Source of the DNA: Ferrovibrio sp.
Lineage (GTDB): Bacteria; Pseudomonadota; Alphaproteobacteria; Ferrovibrionales; Ferrovibrionaceae
Assembly: GCF_017994015.1 (NCBI RefSeq)
Contig: NZ_JAGOLP010000011.1
Span: 31,023 to 95,022 of the forward strand
DNA: 64,000 bases
Direction of reading: 5' to 3'
Shown: positions 45,795-54,831 of the stretch, piece after piece
Numbering within the stretch: position 1 is the stretch's first letter
How the letters are laid out: every line of letters starts with the position of its first letter
Translations under genes and position numbers: made by a program
The notes under the pieces: model-generated
Told to the model about the DNA's origin: nothing
Database searches by the model: none
Seen by the model: the letters and a program-made list of their open reading frames with translations, nothing else

Positions 45795-46259
45795 ATGACC
45801 CGCAAGCGCAAGCGGCTTTATGCCGTACTGGCATTGGTTGCCGGCCTGGGCGTGGCCACCGCCCTGGTGCTGAGCGCTTTTTCCGACAATCTGGTGTTTT
45901 TTCACAGCCCCAGCGATGTGGTGGAAAAGCATCTGCCGGCAGACAAGCGTTTCCGCATTGGCGGCTTGGTGCAGGAAGGCAGCGTGAAGCGTGATGGCCT
46001 GTTGACCGAATTTGCCGTGACTGACATGCGCCACACCATCGCGGTGCGCTATACCGGCCTGATGCCAGACCTGTTCCGCGAGGGCCAGGGTGTGGTGGCG
46101 GATGGCCGGCTGGATGGCCAGGGCCGCTTCATCGCTTCCGAAGTGCTGGCAAAGCATGACGAGAATTACATGCCGCCGGAAGTGGCCGAAGCGCTGAAGA
46201 AATCCGGCCAATGGCATGAAAAGCAGGGCGACCACACCAAGCTGGCGGCTCCAAAATGA
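45795..46259 (+). CDS. ccmE: Cytochrome c maturation heme chaperone CcmE
   Basis: A 154-residue membrane-anchored periplasmic chaperone. The N-terminal anchor (RLYAVLALVAGLGVATALVLSAF) leads to an OB-fold. The covalent heme ligand is His121 in LAKHDENYMPP, with Tyr125 as axial ligand. ATG 45795 matches family starts (TRKRKRLY); a GTG at 45780 overlapping ccmD is possible. It receives heme from CcmC and passes it to CcmF/H. Confidence 0.95.
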   Translation: MTRKRKRLYAVLALVAGLGVATALVLSAFSDNLVFFHSPSDVVEKHLPADKRFRIGGLVQEGSVKRDGLLTEFAVTDMRHTIAVRYTGLMPDLFREGQGVVADGRLDGQGRFIASEVLAKHDENYMPPEVAEALKKSGQWHEKQGDHTKLAAPK

Positions 46260-46272
46260 GTGTTGACGCGCC

Positions 46273-48258
46273 ATGATCGCAGAACTTGGCCATTTTGCAC
46301 TGATTCTGGCGCTGGCGTTGGCCATCGCGCAAGGCACCCTGCCGCTGATCGGCGCCCAGCGCGGCATCGCGCCGTGGATCGGCTTGGCTCCGGCCGCCGC
46401 CCTTGGCCAGGTGCTGATGACCGCCTTTGCCTTCGGCTGTCTCACCTATGCCTATGTCACCTCGGATTTTTCAGTGCTCAATGTGGCGCAGAATTCGCAC
46501 ACGCTGAAACCGATGCTCTACAAGATCAGCGGCGTGTGGGGCAATCATGAAGGCTCGCTGCTGCTGTGGCAGTTCATCCTGGCGATTTTTGGCGCCGCCG
46601 TGGCGGTGTTTGGTGCGCCATTGCCGGCCACCCTGCGCGCCCGCGTGCTCGGTGTGCAGGGCCTGATCTGCGTCGGCTTCCTGCTGTTCATCCTGCTCAC
46701 CTCAAATCCGTTTGACCGCCTATTGCCGGCGCCGCTGGAAGGCAAGGGGCTCAACCCGCTGCTGCAAGACCCTGGCCTGGCCTTCCATCCGCCGTTTCTT
46801 TACCTGGGTTATGTCGGCTTCTCGGTGGCTTTCTCCTTCGCCATTGCGGCGCTGATCGAAGGCCGGGTTGATCCGGCCTGGGCGCGCTGGGTGCGGCCCT
46901 GGACGCTGGCTGCCTGGGTGTTCCTCACCATCGGTATCGCCATGGGCTCGTGGTGGGCGTATTACGAACTTGGCTGGGGCGGCTGGTGGTTCTGGGACCC
47001 GGTGGAGAATGCCTCCTTTATGCCCTGGCTGGCCGGCACCGCGCTGCTGCATTCCGCCATCGTGGTGGAAAAACGCGAGGCGCTGAAAAGCTGGACCGTG
47101 CTGCTCGCCATCGTCACCTTCTCGCTCAGCCTGCTCGGTACCTTCCTGGTGCGCTCGGGTGTGCTCAATTCGGTGCATGCCTTTGCCACCGACCCGACAC
47201 GCGGCCTGTTCATCCTGATCTTTCTCGGCATCGTGGTGGGCGGCAGCCTGGCGCTGTATGCGTGGCGCGCGCCGGCGCTCAGCGGCGTTGGCCTGTTCGC
47301 CCCGCTCAGCCGCGAAGGCGCGCTGGTGCTGAATAACCTGCTGCTGGCCGTGGCCACCGGCGCGGTGCTGCTCGGCACGCTCTATCCGCTGGCGCTGGAT
47401 GCCATCACCGGCGAGAAGGTTTCGGTTGGCCCGGCCTATTTCAACAGTGTGTTTGTGCCGCTGATGGCGCCGCTTTGCGCCGCCGTAGCGGTGGGGCCGC
47501 TGCTGGCCTGGAAACGCGGCGATCTTGCTGCCGCGCTCAATCGTCTGGTGGTGGCCGGTTTTGCTGCCATTGCCGCTTTGCTGCTGGCATTGTGGTTGCG
47601 CGGCGATGGCCCATGGCTGTCGCTGCTTGGTCTGAGCCTCGCCGCCTGGCTCGGTATCGGTGCATTGAGCGAATGGGCGCAGCGGATCAAGCTGTTCGGC
47701 GGCCCGTTGCGTGACAGCCTGAACCGCGCCTGTCATCTGCCGCGTGCTGCCTGGGGCATGACCGTGGCGCATCTCGGCGTGGCCCTGCTGATCCTCGGCA
47801 TCACGGTGTCAGAAACCTGGCAGATCGAAAAGCAGCAGGTGATGCGGCCCGGCGATATGGTCACGGTTGGTCCGGTGCAATATCGTTTCCTCGGTGTGCA
47901 GCCGATCCAGGGGCCGAATTACCTGGCCAATCAGGGCCGCTTTGAATTGCTGCGCGATGGTCGCGTGGTGGATGTGTTGCTGCCGGCCCAGCGGCGCTAT
48001 CAGCAGCCGCCGATGGAAACCACCGAGGCGGCGATCCGCCCGTCCTTGCTCGGCGATATCTATGCCGTGGTGGGCGAGGGCGATGCCCAGCGCGGCTGGG
48101 CGGTGCGGCTTTATTGGAAGCCGCTGGTATCCTGGATCTGGCTGGGCTCGCTGGTGATGGCCTTTGGCGGCCTGTTGTCGCTGACCGACCGGCGCCATCG
48201 TGTTGGTGTGCCGAAACCACAGCGCAGCCGCAGCAGCGCAGCGCAGGCGGCAGAGTAA
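46273..48258 (+). CDS. ccmF: Cytochrome c-type heme lyase subunit CcmF
   Basis: A 661-residue polytopic protein with about 15 helices. The WWD loop WGGWWFWDPVENASFMPWL and the conserved His residues (near NVAQNSHTLKPMLYKI and GTALLHSAIV) are present, as is a large C-terminal periplasmic loop. It is the core of the CcmFHI heme ligation complex that attaches heme to CxxCH of apocytochrome c. Begins 13 bp after ccmE. Confidence 0.96.
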   Translation: MIAELGHFALILALALAIAQGTLPLIGAQRGIAPWIGLAPAAALGQVLMTAFAFGCLTYAYVTSDFSVLNVAQNSHTLKPMLYKISGVWGNHEGSLLLWQFILAIFGAAVAVFGAPLPATLRARVLGVQGLICVGFLLFILLTSNPFDRLLPAPLEGKGLNPLLQDPGLAFHPPFLYLGYVGFSVAFSFAIAALIEGRVDPAWARWVRPWTLAAWVFLTIGIAMGSWWAYYELGWGGWWFWDPVENASFMPWLAGTALLHSAIVVEKREALKSWTVLLAIVTFSLSLLGTFLVRSGVLNSVHAFATDPTRGLFILIFLGIVVGGSLALYAWRAPALSGVGLFAPLSREGALVLNNLLLAVATGAVLLGTLYPLALDAITGEKVSVGPAYFNSVFVPLMAPLCAAVAVGPLLAWKRGDLAAALNRLVVAGFAAIAALLLALWLRGDGPWLSLLGLSLAAWLGIGALSEWAQRIKLFGGPLRDSLNRACHLPRAAWGMTVAHLGVALLILGITVSETWQIEKQQVMRPGDMVTVGPVQYRFLGVQPIQGPNYLANQGRFELLRDGRVVDVLLPAQRRYQQPPMETTEAAIRPSLLGDIYAVVGEGDAQRGWAVRLYWKPLVSWIWLGSLVMAFGGLLSLTDRRHRVGVPKPQRSRSSAAQAAE

Positions 48259-48262
48259 GGCC

Positions 48263-48814
48263 ATGATGCGCTATCTACCGTTTCTGGTTTTTATCGTGAT
48301 CGGCATCGCGCTGGCGGTGGGCCTGACGCTCAACCCGCGTGAAATTCCCTCGGCGCTGATCGGCAAGCCGGTGCCGGAATTCAGCCTGCCGGCAATTCAA
48401 GGCCGCAGCGAATCCTTCAGTTCTGCCGATCTCAAGGCCGGCCAGCCGGCTCTGGTGAATGTGTTTGCTTCCTGGTGCCTGCCCTGCCGGATTGAACACC
48501 CGCTGCTGATGCAGTTGCAGCGCAGCGGCACCGTGATTCACGGCTTGAACTACAAGGACGAGCCGGCAGCGGTCTCGCGTTGGCTCAAGGATCTGGGCGA
48601 TCCGTTTGCCCGCACCGGGGCGGATCGTGATGGCCGGGTCAGCATTGATTGGGGCGTTTATGGTGTGCCGGAAACCTTTGTGGTGGATGGCAGGGGCCAG
48701 ATCATCTGCAAACATATCGGCCCACTCACCGAACTGGATGTCAGCAACAAGATCAAGCCGGCGCTGGATGCCGCCAAGGCCGGCAAGCCGGTGCCGAGTC
48801 AGGCCAAATGCTGA
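48263..48814 (+). CDS. ccmG: Thiol:disulfide interchange protein CcmG (DsbE)
   Basis: A 183-residue membrane-anchored thioredoxin-fold protein that reduces the apocytochrome or CcmH disulfide. An N-terminal hydrophobic anchor (LPFLVFIVIGIALAVGL) precedes GKPVPEFSLPAI, the WCLPC active site (Cys72/Cys75), and GVYGVPETFVVDGRGQI with the cis-Pro. ATG 48263 is inside the four-base gap after ccmF. Its stop overlaps ccmH by seven bases. Confidence 0.95.
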   Translation: MMRYLPFLVFIVIGIALAVGLTLNPREIPSALIGKPVPEFSLPAIQGRSESFSSADLKAGQPALVNVFASWCLPCRIEHPLLMQLQRSGTVIHGLNYKDEPAAVSRWLKDLGDPFARTGADRDGRVSIDWGVYGVPETFVVDGRGQIICKHIGPLTELDVSNKIKPALDAAKAGKPVPSQAKC

Positions 48815-49296
48815 AGCGCCTCGCCTTGCTGCTACTGCTCTGCCTGCTTGTGCCGCAGGTTCAAGCCCAGCATCTGGAGCCCACCCTGGCCGATCCAGCC
48901 GCCGAGGCGCGGGCGCGCGTGATCTCAAAGGATTTGCGCTGCCTGGTTTGCCAGAACCAGTCCATCGAGGAATCCAATGCGCCGCTGGCTCGTGATTTGC
49001 GGCGCCTCGTGCGCGAGCGTATCGCCGCTGGCGATAGCGATCAGGGCGTGCGTGAATATCTGGTGGCGCGGTATGGCGAATGGGTTTTGCTGACGCCGCG
49101 TTTTAATGAACGCACCTTGCTGCTCTGGCTTGGCCCGCTGCTGCTGCTGATCGCCGGCGGTGCGGTGGTGATCGGTTTGCATCGGCGCAATCGCAAGGCC
49201 ATTGCCGTCCAGGCCGCGCCGGCACCGCTTTCGCCTGAGGAGAGCCGCCGCGTGGCTGAATTGCTGAAAACTGATCCGCAGCAAGGAGAGCGGTAA
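48808..49296 (+). CDS. ccmH: Cytochrome c-type biogenesis protein CcmH
   Basis: A 162-residue protein with signal peptide (ALLLLLCLLVPQVQA), the redox motif LRCLVCQNQS (Cys45/Cys48), a conserved R-E-Y-L-V-A-R-Y-G-E helix and one C-terminal membrane helix. It keeps apocytochrome cysteines reduced with CcmG. ATG 48808 overlaps the end of ccmG. It is short-type CcmH, with the TPR part supplied by CcmI. Confidence 0.95.
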   Translation: MLKRLALLLLLCLLVPQVQAQHLEPTLADPAAEARARVISKDLRCLVCQNQSIEESNAPLARDLRRLVRERIAAGDSDQGVREYLVARYGEWVLLTPRFNERTLLLWLGPLLLLIAGGAVVIGLHRRNRKAIAVQAAPAPLSPEESRRVAELLKTDPQQGER

Positions 49297-49298
49297 TC

Positions 49299-50471
49299 AT
49301 GCTGTGGCTTGGTTTTGCCCTTTTGCTGGCTTTGGCGCTGGCTTTCCTGCTCTGGCCGTGGTTTGGCAACCGCCGAGCCGCCAATCTGCGCAAGGCACAT
49401 GATCTGGCGGTGTATCGCGCCCAGCTTGATGAAATTGCCCAGGAAGTGACGCGCGGCACGCTGAGCGAGACTGAAGCCAATGCTGCGCGGGTGGAGATCC
49501 AACGCCGCCTGCTGCGCGCTGATGCCGCGCCGGACGAAGTTGCTTTCAGCGATGTATTGAAGCCCGGCGTGCTGCTGGGCACCGGCCTGATGCTGGCCCT
49601 GCTGCCGGTGGGCGCGGTCGGGCTTTATGCCGCGCTGGGCCGGCCCGATGCGGCGAAGCAGCCGGTGGTGGCGCAAAGCGCCGAGCTTGAGCGCCAGCGC
49701 GCCGAACAGCATGAGATGGACAAGCTGGTGGATCGCCTGCGCCAGCGCCTGGAAACCGAGCCGAACCGGGCCGAGGGCTGGGTTCTGCTGGGTCGCACGC
49801 TGATGAATATGGGGCGTTATGGCGAGGCGGTGGAGGCTTTTGATCGCCTGGCGGTGCTGACACCGGAAGATGCCGAAGCGCATGCCTTTCTGGGCGAGGC
49901 CTATATCTTCGGCAATGACGGGCGGGTGACACGCGAGGCGCGGCTGGCTTTCCAGCGCACCCTGCAACTGGAACCGGGCCATCCCAGCGCATTGTATTAT
50001 CTGGCGATGGCCAAGATGCAGGATGGCGACATGCGTGGCGCCTTCACTGACTGGCTGGTCCTGGCGCGCGCCGCCGAGCCGGATGCGCCCTGGCTGCCGC
50101 TGGTGCTGACGCGGCTGCGCGAAGTGGCGCCGCGTATCGGGGTTGATCTGGCCCAGATGCTGCCAAATGCCGCCCAACCCGCCAATCCGCCGCCGCCATC
50201 CGGCCCGACCCGCGAGCAGATGGAAGCGGCGCAGTCGATGTCGGCCGAAGATCGTGCGGCGATGATTCGCGGCATGGTGGAAAGGCTGGCGGAGCGGCTG
50301 AAGGAAAATCCCAACGACCTGGAAGGCTGGGTGCGGCTGGGCCGCGCCCGCGAGGTGATGAATGACCAGCCGGCGGCGATCGAGGCCTATACCAAGGCAC
50401 TGGCGCTGATGCCACAAGGCATTCCGTTGCGGGCGGAAGTGGAAGGCCGCTTGCAGGCGCTGCGACGTTGA
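49299..50471 (+). CDS. ccmI: Cytochrome c-type biogenesis protein CcmI
   Basis: A 390-residue protein: two N-terminal helices (FALLLALALAFLLWPWF and a second near residue 95) with a leucine-rich cytoplasmic loop between them, then a periplasmic TPR domain (WVLLGRTLMNMGRYGEAVEAF, AHAFLGEAYIF, LYYLAMAKMQDGD) that chaperones the apocytochrome C-terminus. Near residues 285-305 there is a Pro-rich linker (QPANPPPPSGPTR), then a further TPR. ATG 49299 overlaps no gene and follows GGAGAG. Confidence 0.93.
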   Translation: MLWLGFALLLALALAFLLWPWFGNRRAANLRKAHDLAVYRAQLDEIAQEVTRGTLSETEANAARVEIQRRLLRADAAPDEVAFSDVLKPGVLLGTGLMLALLPVGAVGLYAALGRPDAAKQPVVAQSAELERQRAEQHEMDKLVDRLRQRLETEPNRAEGWVLLGRTLMNMGRYGEAVEAFDRLAVLTPEDAEAHAFLGEAYIFGNDGRVTREARLAFQRTLQLEPGHPSALYYLAMAKMQDGDMRGAFTDWLVLARAAEPDAPWLPLVLTRLREVAPRIGVDLAQMLPNAAQPANPPPPSGPTREQMEAAQSMSAEDRAAMIRGMVERLAERLKENPNDLEGWVRLGRAREVMNDQPAAIEAYTKALALMPQGIPLRAEVEGRLQALRR

Positions 50472-50554
50472 AGATTCGCCGCGTTAACCTTTCGCCTTAA
50501 CGCCACCTTAAGACTCGATGCGGCTTAATCAGCTCCGGTTTCTGAGGAGTTGTC

Positions 50555-50827
50555 ATGGCCATCGCGCCCAGTTCCAATCTGCTCAATGCCCTGTCGCAAT
50601 TGCAGGGTAGTCGCTCGTCCAGTGCGGCTTCTGCCGCCCCGGCGGCAGGCAGCAGCAGCTTTGCCGCGCAATTGAACCGTGTTGCCGCACCCAGCCAAAC
50701 TGGTTCTGTGGGGCAGGCCGGTTCCAGCAGCCAGATCCAGCAGCCGCAAAGCCAGGCGCCGGCCAGCGAAACCCAGTCGCGCCCGCGCAATCGTTATCTC
50801 GGCCAATACGTCAATATCCTGGTTTGA
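50555..50827 (+). CDS. Small Ser/Gln/Ala-rich hypothetical protein
   Basis: A 90-residue low-complexity protein with clean translation signals (TGAGGAG, four-base spacing to ATG). After a possible helix (SSNLLNALSQLQ) it is rich in Ser, Ala and Gln, and ends in a distinctive RPRNRYLGQYVNILV. No signal peptide or membrane helix is seen. The C-terminal hydrophobic motif resembles ends of small alphaproteobacterial proteins I cannot name. It stands alone between ccmI and the ABC cluster; function unknown. Confidence 0.65.
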   Translation: MAIAPSSNLLNALSQLQGSRSSSAASAAPAAGSSSFAAQLNRVAAPSQTGSVGQAGSSSQIQQPQSQAPASETQSRPRNRYLGQYVNILV

Positions 50828-50905
50828 AGCCGCTCCGGTTGACGCCGGCAACACCCCCCTTTAGCTTGGCGCGCAACGCCAGTTAAAAAAAGCAGGGGAA
50901 ACGCC

Positions 50906-51943
50906 ATGTCGTCGCGCCGTACCATTCTTGCCGCCCTGGTCGCGGCCAGCTTTGCCGCCACTTTGCCGCAGGCCGCCCAGGCCCAGGCTAAAGACAAGGC
51001 CACCATCGCCGCGCTCGCCTTTGTCTCATCGGCACCGATCTTCATCGCCAAGGAGCGTGGCTATTTCGATGCCGAGGGCATTGATCTCGATATCAAGATT
51101 TTCAACGCCGCCCAGGCCATTGCGGTGGCGGTGGCCGGCGGGGATGCTGATTTCGGCATCACGGCTTTCACCGGCGGCTTCTTCAACCTGGCTGGCAAGG
51201 GCGCGCTCAAGGTGATCGCGGCGCAGAGCCGTGAGGAGAAGGGCTATAATTTTGTCGCCTATGTCGCCGGCAAGAAAGCCTTTGATGAAGGCTTTCGCAA
51301 TCCGAAGGATTTTGCCGGCAAGAGCGTGGCAGTCACCACAATTGGTTCCAGCTTCCACTACAATCTCGGCATGCTGGCCGATAAATATGGCTTCAAGCTC
51401 GACAGCGTGAGCATGAAGCCGGTGCAGTCGATCCCCAACATGATGGCGGCGCTGAGCGGCGGTCAGGTGGATGCCACCATCCTGCCGGCCAATAATGCGC
51501 TCAAGCTGCAAGCCGATGGCGCCGGTACCATCATCGGCTGGGTGGCCGATCATACGCCATGGCAACTTGGCGCGCTGTTCACTTCCACCCGCAATGTGCA
51601 GGGCAAGCGGCCAATGGTGGAGCGCTTTGTGCGCGCCTACCAGAAGGGGCTGGCGGATTATGCCGATGCTTTCCTGACCAAGGATGCCGCCGGCAATCGT
51701 GTTTTCGGCGCCAAGGCAGAGGCGGCTTATCCGATCCTGGAAAAATGGGTGGAGCCGAAGCCGAGCTATGAGGTGGTGAAGGTATCCGCCAATTTCATGG
51801 ACCCGCAGGGCCGCCTGTTGGTGAAGAATATCTATGATCAGGTGGCCTGGAATCAGGCGCAGGGCCTAGTGGACAAGACGGTGAACGCCAAGGATTTCCT
51901 TGATCTGAGCTTTGTGCAGGGCCATCTCGATCAGCCGAAGTAA
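50906..51943 (+). CDS. ABC transporter substrate-binding protein (NMT1/TauA/SsuA type)
   Basis: A 345-residue periplasmic binding protein with a signal peptide (RRTILAALVAASFAATLPQAAQA) and a type II fold of the nitrate/sulfonate/thiamine-precursor class: SSAPIFIAKERGYFDAEGIDLD, GGDADFGITAF, TIGSSFHYNLGMLADKYGF, MMAALSGGQVDATILP. Ligands in this family range from sulfonates to hydroxymethylpyrimidine and aromatic acids. ATG 50906 follows AGGGGAA. First gene of a four-gene unit. Confidence 0.92.
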   Translation: MSSRRTILAALVAASFAATLPQAAQAQAKDKATIAALAFVSSAPIFIAKERGYFDAEGIDLDIKIFNAAQAIAVAVAGGDADFGITAFTGGFFNLAGKGALKVIAAQSREEKGYNFVAYVAGKKAFDEGFRNPKDFAGKSVAVTTIGSSFHYNLGMLADKYGFKLDSVSMKPVQSIPNMMAALSGGQVDATILPANNALKLQADGAGTIIGWVADHTPWQLGALFTSTRNVQGKRPMVERFVRAYQKGLADYADAFLTKDAAGNRVFGAKAEAAYPILEKWVEPKPSYEVVKVSANFMDPQGRLLVKNIYDQVAWNQAQGLVDKTVNAKDFLDLSFVQGHLDQPK

Positions 51944-51948
51944 GTGCG

Positions 51949-52725
51949 ATGAAAGTGGTGCTGCGGCAGGTTGGCCATGCCTATGGCGACCTGCCCACCC
52001 TGGATGGGATTTCCTTCGATCTGGGCCAGGGTGAAACCGTGGTGCTGATCGGACCATCCGGCTGCGGCAAGTCCACCTTGCTCAATCTGGTTGGCGGTTT
52101 GCTGGAATTGCAGCAGGGCAGTATCGAACTGGTTGGCGCGCCGCCTGCGGGCTGCCTCAATCCGCTGACTTTTGTGTTTCAGGACTTTGCCCTGCTGCCA
52201 TGGCGCAGCGTGGCCGGCAATGTGGCGCTGGCGCTGGAGCATCATGCGCTGGATGGTGCCGAGCGCGCCGCCCGCATCCGCGATGTACTGGCATTATGCG
52301 GCCTGAGTGATTTTGCCGATGCCCTACCGAAGCAGCTTTCCGGCGGCATGCGCCAGCGCGTCGGTATTGCGCGGGCCATTGCAGTGAAGCCGGCGGTGCT
52401 GCTGATGGACGAGCCACTTTCGGCGCTGGATGCGCAGACGCGTGAATTGCTGATGGAAGACCTGATCGCCATCTGGGCGCGGGAACGCACCACCACACTG
52501 TATGTGACGCATAATCTGGCCGAAGCGGTGCGGCTGGCGGATCGTGTGGTGGTGCTGTCGCGCCGCCCAGGCCGTATCAAGGCGATTGTGGATTTGCCGA
52601 TACCGGTGGCCGAGCGTGCCGATCCGGCCCATGCCGTCCGCCTGAGCCAGTTGCAAAACGAGCTGTGGCAATTGATTAAATCTGAGGCCCAGGTGGCGGA
52701 TCGCGAGATGCAGCATGGCGTCTAA
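51949..52725 (+). CDS. ABC transporter ATP-binding protein (TauB/SsuB type)
   Basis: A 258-residue ATPase. Walker A GPSGCGKSTLLNLVG, Q-loop TFVFQDFALLPWRSV, signature LSGGMRQRVGIARAIA, Walker B LLMDEPLSALDAQTRELL, and switch His in LYVTHNLAEAV. It begins five bases after the binding-protein stop and overlaps the permease gene by 11 bases. Complete and apparently functional. Confidence 0.95.
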   Translation: MKVVLRQVGHAYGDLPTLDGISFDLGQGETVVLIGPSGCGKSTLLNLVGGLLELQQGSIELVGAPPAGCLNPLTFVFQDFALLPWRSVAGNVALALEHHALDGAERAARIRDVLALCGLSDFADALPKQLSGGMRQRVGIARAIAVKPAVLLMDEPLSALDAQTRELLMEDLIAIWARERTTTLYVTHNLAEAVRLADRVVVLSRRPGRIKAIVDLPIPVAERADPAHAVRLSQLQNELWQLIKSEAQVADREMQHGV

Positions 52726-53512
52726 CCTGCCCGGTAAATCAGTGCCGTTTCGTGGCGGCGGTTTTGTGCCGGGGGTGAAGCGCTGGGCACCCTGGCTGGC
52801 CTTTGCCGTCATCATCGCGCTGTGGGAAGCTGCCTCATTGAGCCGCCTGCTGCCGGCACTTTACATGCCGGCGCCGCATGAGGTGATCGCGGCTTTGCGC
52901 GACCTGGTGGCTTCTGGCAAGCTGGCAGCGCATATTGCTGCCTCATTGCAGCGCGTTGCCATCGGATGGCTGATCGGCACCCTGACCGGCCTTGCCGTCG
53001 GCTTTCTGATGGGTGTGTTCACCCTGGCGCGCTCGGTGGGCATGCCGGTGGTGGCGGCATTGTTTCCGATTCCAAAAATCGCGCTGTTGCCGCTGCTGAT
53101 CCTTTGGTTCGGCATTGGCGAACCATCAAAATATGCCACCATTGCGCTCGGCGTGTTTTTCCCCACTGTGGTGGCGGCATTTTCGGCGGTGGATAACGTG
53201 CCGCGCAACCTGATCCGCATGGCGCAGAGTTTTGGCCTGTCGGTGCCGGCGATCATCGCCAAGGTGGTGTTCCCGGGCGCCTTGCCCGGCATCCTGGCCG
53301 GTTTCCGCATTTCATCGTCGATTGCGTTGATCCTGCTGGTTTCGGCCGAGATGATCGGCACCCAGGTCGGTATCGGTGCTTTCATCCTGGGCGCAGGCAA
53401 CCTGATGCAGACTGATCAGCTGGTGGCCGGCGTGGTGCTGCTGTCGCTGCTGGGCCTCGGCATCAGCGCCTTGCTCTCCCTGGCCGAAAAAATCCTGCTG
53501 CGCTGGCGCTGA
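52715..53512 (+). CDS. ABC transporter permease (SsuC/TauC type)
   Basis: A 265-residue inner-membrane permease with six helices. The cytoplasmic EAA-type loop is recognisable (NLIRMAQSFGLSVPAIIAKVVFPGALPGILAGFRI), as are LYMPAPHEVIAALRDLV and FPIPKIALLPLLILWFGIGEPSK at the expected places. ATG 52715 overlaps the ATPase gene by 11 bases; its TGA overlaps the FAD enzyme start (TGATG). Confidence 0.94.
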   Translation: MASNLPGKSVPFRGGGFVPGVKRWAPWLAFAVIIALWEAASLSRLLPALYMPAPHEVIAALRDLVASGKLAAHIAASLQRVAIGWLIGTLTGLAVGFLMGVFTLARSVGMPVVAALFPIPKIALLPLLILWFGIGEPSKYATIALGVFFPTVVAAFSAVDNVPRNLIRMAQSFGLSVPAIIAKVVFPGALPGILAGFRISSSIALILLVSAEMIGTQVGIGAFILGAGNLMQTDQLVAGVVLLSLLGLGISALLSLAEKILLRWR

Positions 53513-54819
53513 TGAACAAAACCTATCCCATTCCCGCCACGCGGATTGTGCGGCACCAGCCCGGCGCGGTGCCGCAGCTCGGCGCCGATATCGCCATTCT
53601 CGGCGCCGGCATTGCCGGCATATCGGCCGCCCTGGAAGCCGCGCGCCTGGGCCGTAGCGTAATCCTGATCGATGCCGGCGCGCAGCTTGGCGGGCAATCA
53701 ACACAATCGCTGATCGGCACTTTCTGCGGCCTGTATTCCAATGGCCCGGCGCCGTATCGTGTGGTCTATGGCATGGCCGATGCCATGCTGCGTGATCTGC
53801 GCGCCATGGATGCGCTGGCGCCGCGCCGTGGCCGCAACACTGTGATCGTGATGTATCAGGAACAGGCGCTGGCGCGCTGGATGGAACAGGCGCTGGCCGA
53901 GGCCGGCGTCACCCTGCTGCTTGGCAGCACCTTGCTGGCGGTGCACCGCAGCGATGCTCGCATCACCGGCCTCAGTCTGGCATCGCGGCATGGTTTGCTG
54001 GATGTGACGGCACAGGGTTTTGTCGATGCTTCGGGCGACGCGGCGCTGGCTTTTGCCGCCGGTTTTGCCTGCCGCGAACCGGCAAGCCCGATCATGGGCA
54101 CGCTGATGTTCAGCATCGAAAATTTTGATGAGGCGGGCGCCATGGCGCTGGATCGCTGGGCCATGCAGCGGCGCCTTGCCGAGCAGGCGACACAATATGG
54201 CTTGGTGCGCAAGGATGGCTTTGTCTTTGCCTTTCCCGGCAAGGGCCAAGCGCTGGTGAACATGACGCATGTGCAAACGCCGCTGGATGCCGCAGGCCAT
54301 GCTCTGGCGCAGATTGAAGGCCGCGCCCAGGCAGATCGTGTGCTGGCTTTCCTGCGCGGCGAATATCCGCTGGTGTTTGGCGCTGCCCGGGTGCGGTCCT
54401 ACGGCCTCCTCGGCATAAGGCAGACACGCTGGATTTGCGGCCGCCAGCAGCTTGCTGTAGCCGATGTGCGCGCCGGCACGCGGCCGGCGGATGCGGTGTT
54501 GCGCTGCTCCTGGCCGATAGAATTGCATGATCGTGCCGATGACGTGCATTGGGAGGAATTCGGCGATGATCATCTTCATTACCTGCCGTTCGGCGCCATG
54601 CTGCCGCAGGAGGCCGAGAATCTGGTGGCGGCCGGGCGCTGCATTGATGGCGATCCGGCGGCGCTATCCTCGGTGCGGGTGATGGGGCCGTGTATCGCCA
54701 TGGGCGCTGCGGCGGCGCAGGCGCTTGATCTTGCCGGTGCAGGCTCAGTAGCGCAGATTGATATCGCCGCTTTGCAGACGCGCCTGACCGACAATCTGGA
54801 ACGCTGTGACCCGGCCTGA
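53512..54819 (+). CDS. FAD-dependent oxidoreductase
   Basis: A 435-residue flavoprotein of the FAD_oxidored type. The dinucleotide-binding motif is DIAILGAGIAGISAALEAARLG with a downstream acidic residue in LIDAGAQLGGQST; later are GFVDASGDAALAFAAGF and a C-terminal NLVAAGRCIDGDPAALSSVRVMGPCIAMGAAAAQA that closes over FAD. No membrane anchor. The one-base overlap with the permease suggests it oxidises the imported compound. Identity of the substrate is open. Confidence 0.9.
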   Translation: MNKTYPIPATRIVRHQPGAVPQLGADIAILGAGIAGISAALEAARLGRSVILIDAGAQLGGQSTQSLIGTFCGLYSNGPAPYRVVYGMADAMLRDLRAMDALAPRRGRNTVIVMYQEQALARWMEQALAEAGVTLLLGSTLLAVHRSDARITGLSLASRHGLLDVTAQGFVDASGDAALAFAAGFACREPASPIMGTLMFSIENFDEAGAMALDRWAMQRRLAEQATQYGLVRKDGFVFAFPGKGQALVNMTHVQTPLDAAGHALAQIEGRAQADRVLAFLRGEYPLVFGAARVRSYGLLGIRQTRWICGRQQLAVADVRAGTRPADAVLRCSWPIELHDRADDVHWEEFGDDHLHYLPFGAMLPQEAENLVAAGRCIDGDPAALSSVRVMGPCIAMGAAAAQALDLAGAGSVAQIDIAALQTRLTDNLERCDPA

Positions 54820-54831
54820 TAAAGTGCGGTT

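Noticed and set aside
43487..50471. ccm operon as a novel export system
   Set aside because: All nine genes match canonical cytochrome c maturation system I in order and motif; nothing unusual beyond the GTG-started ccmD.
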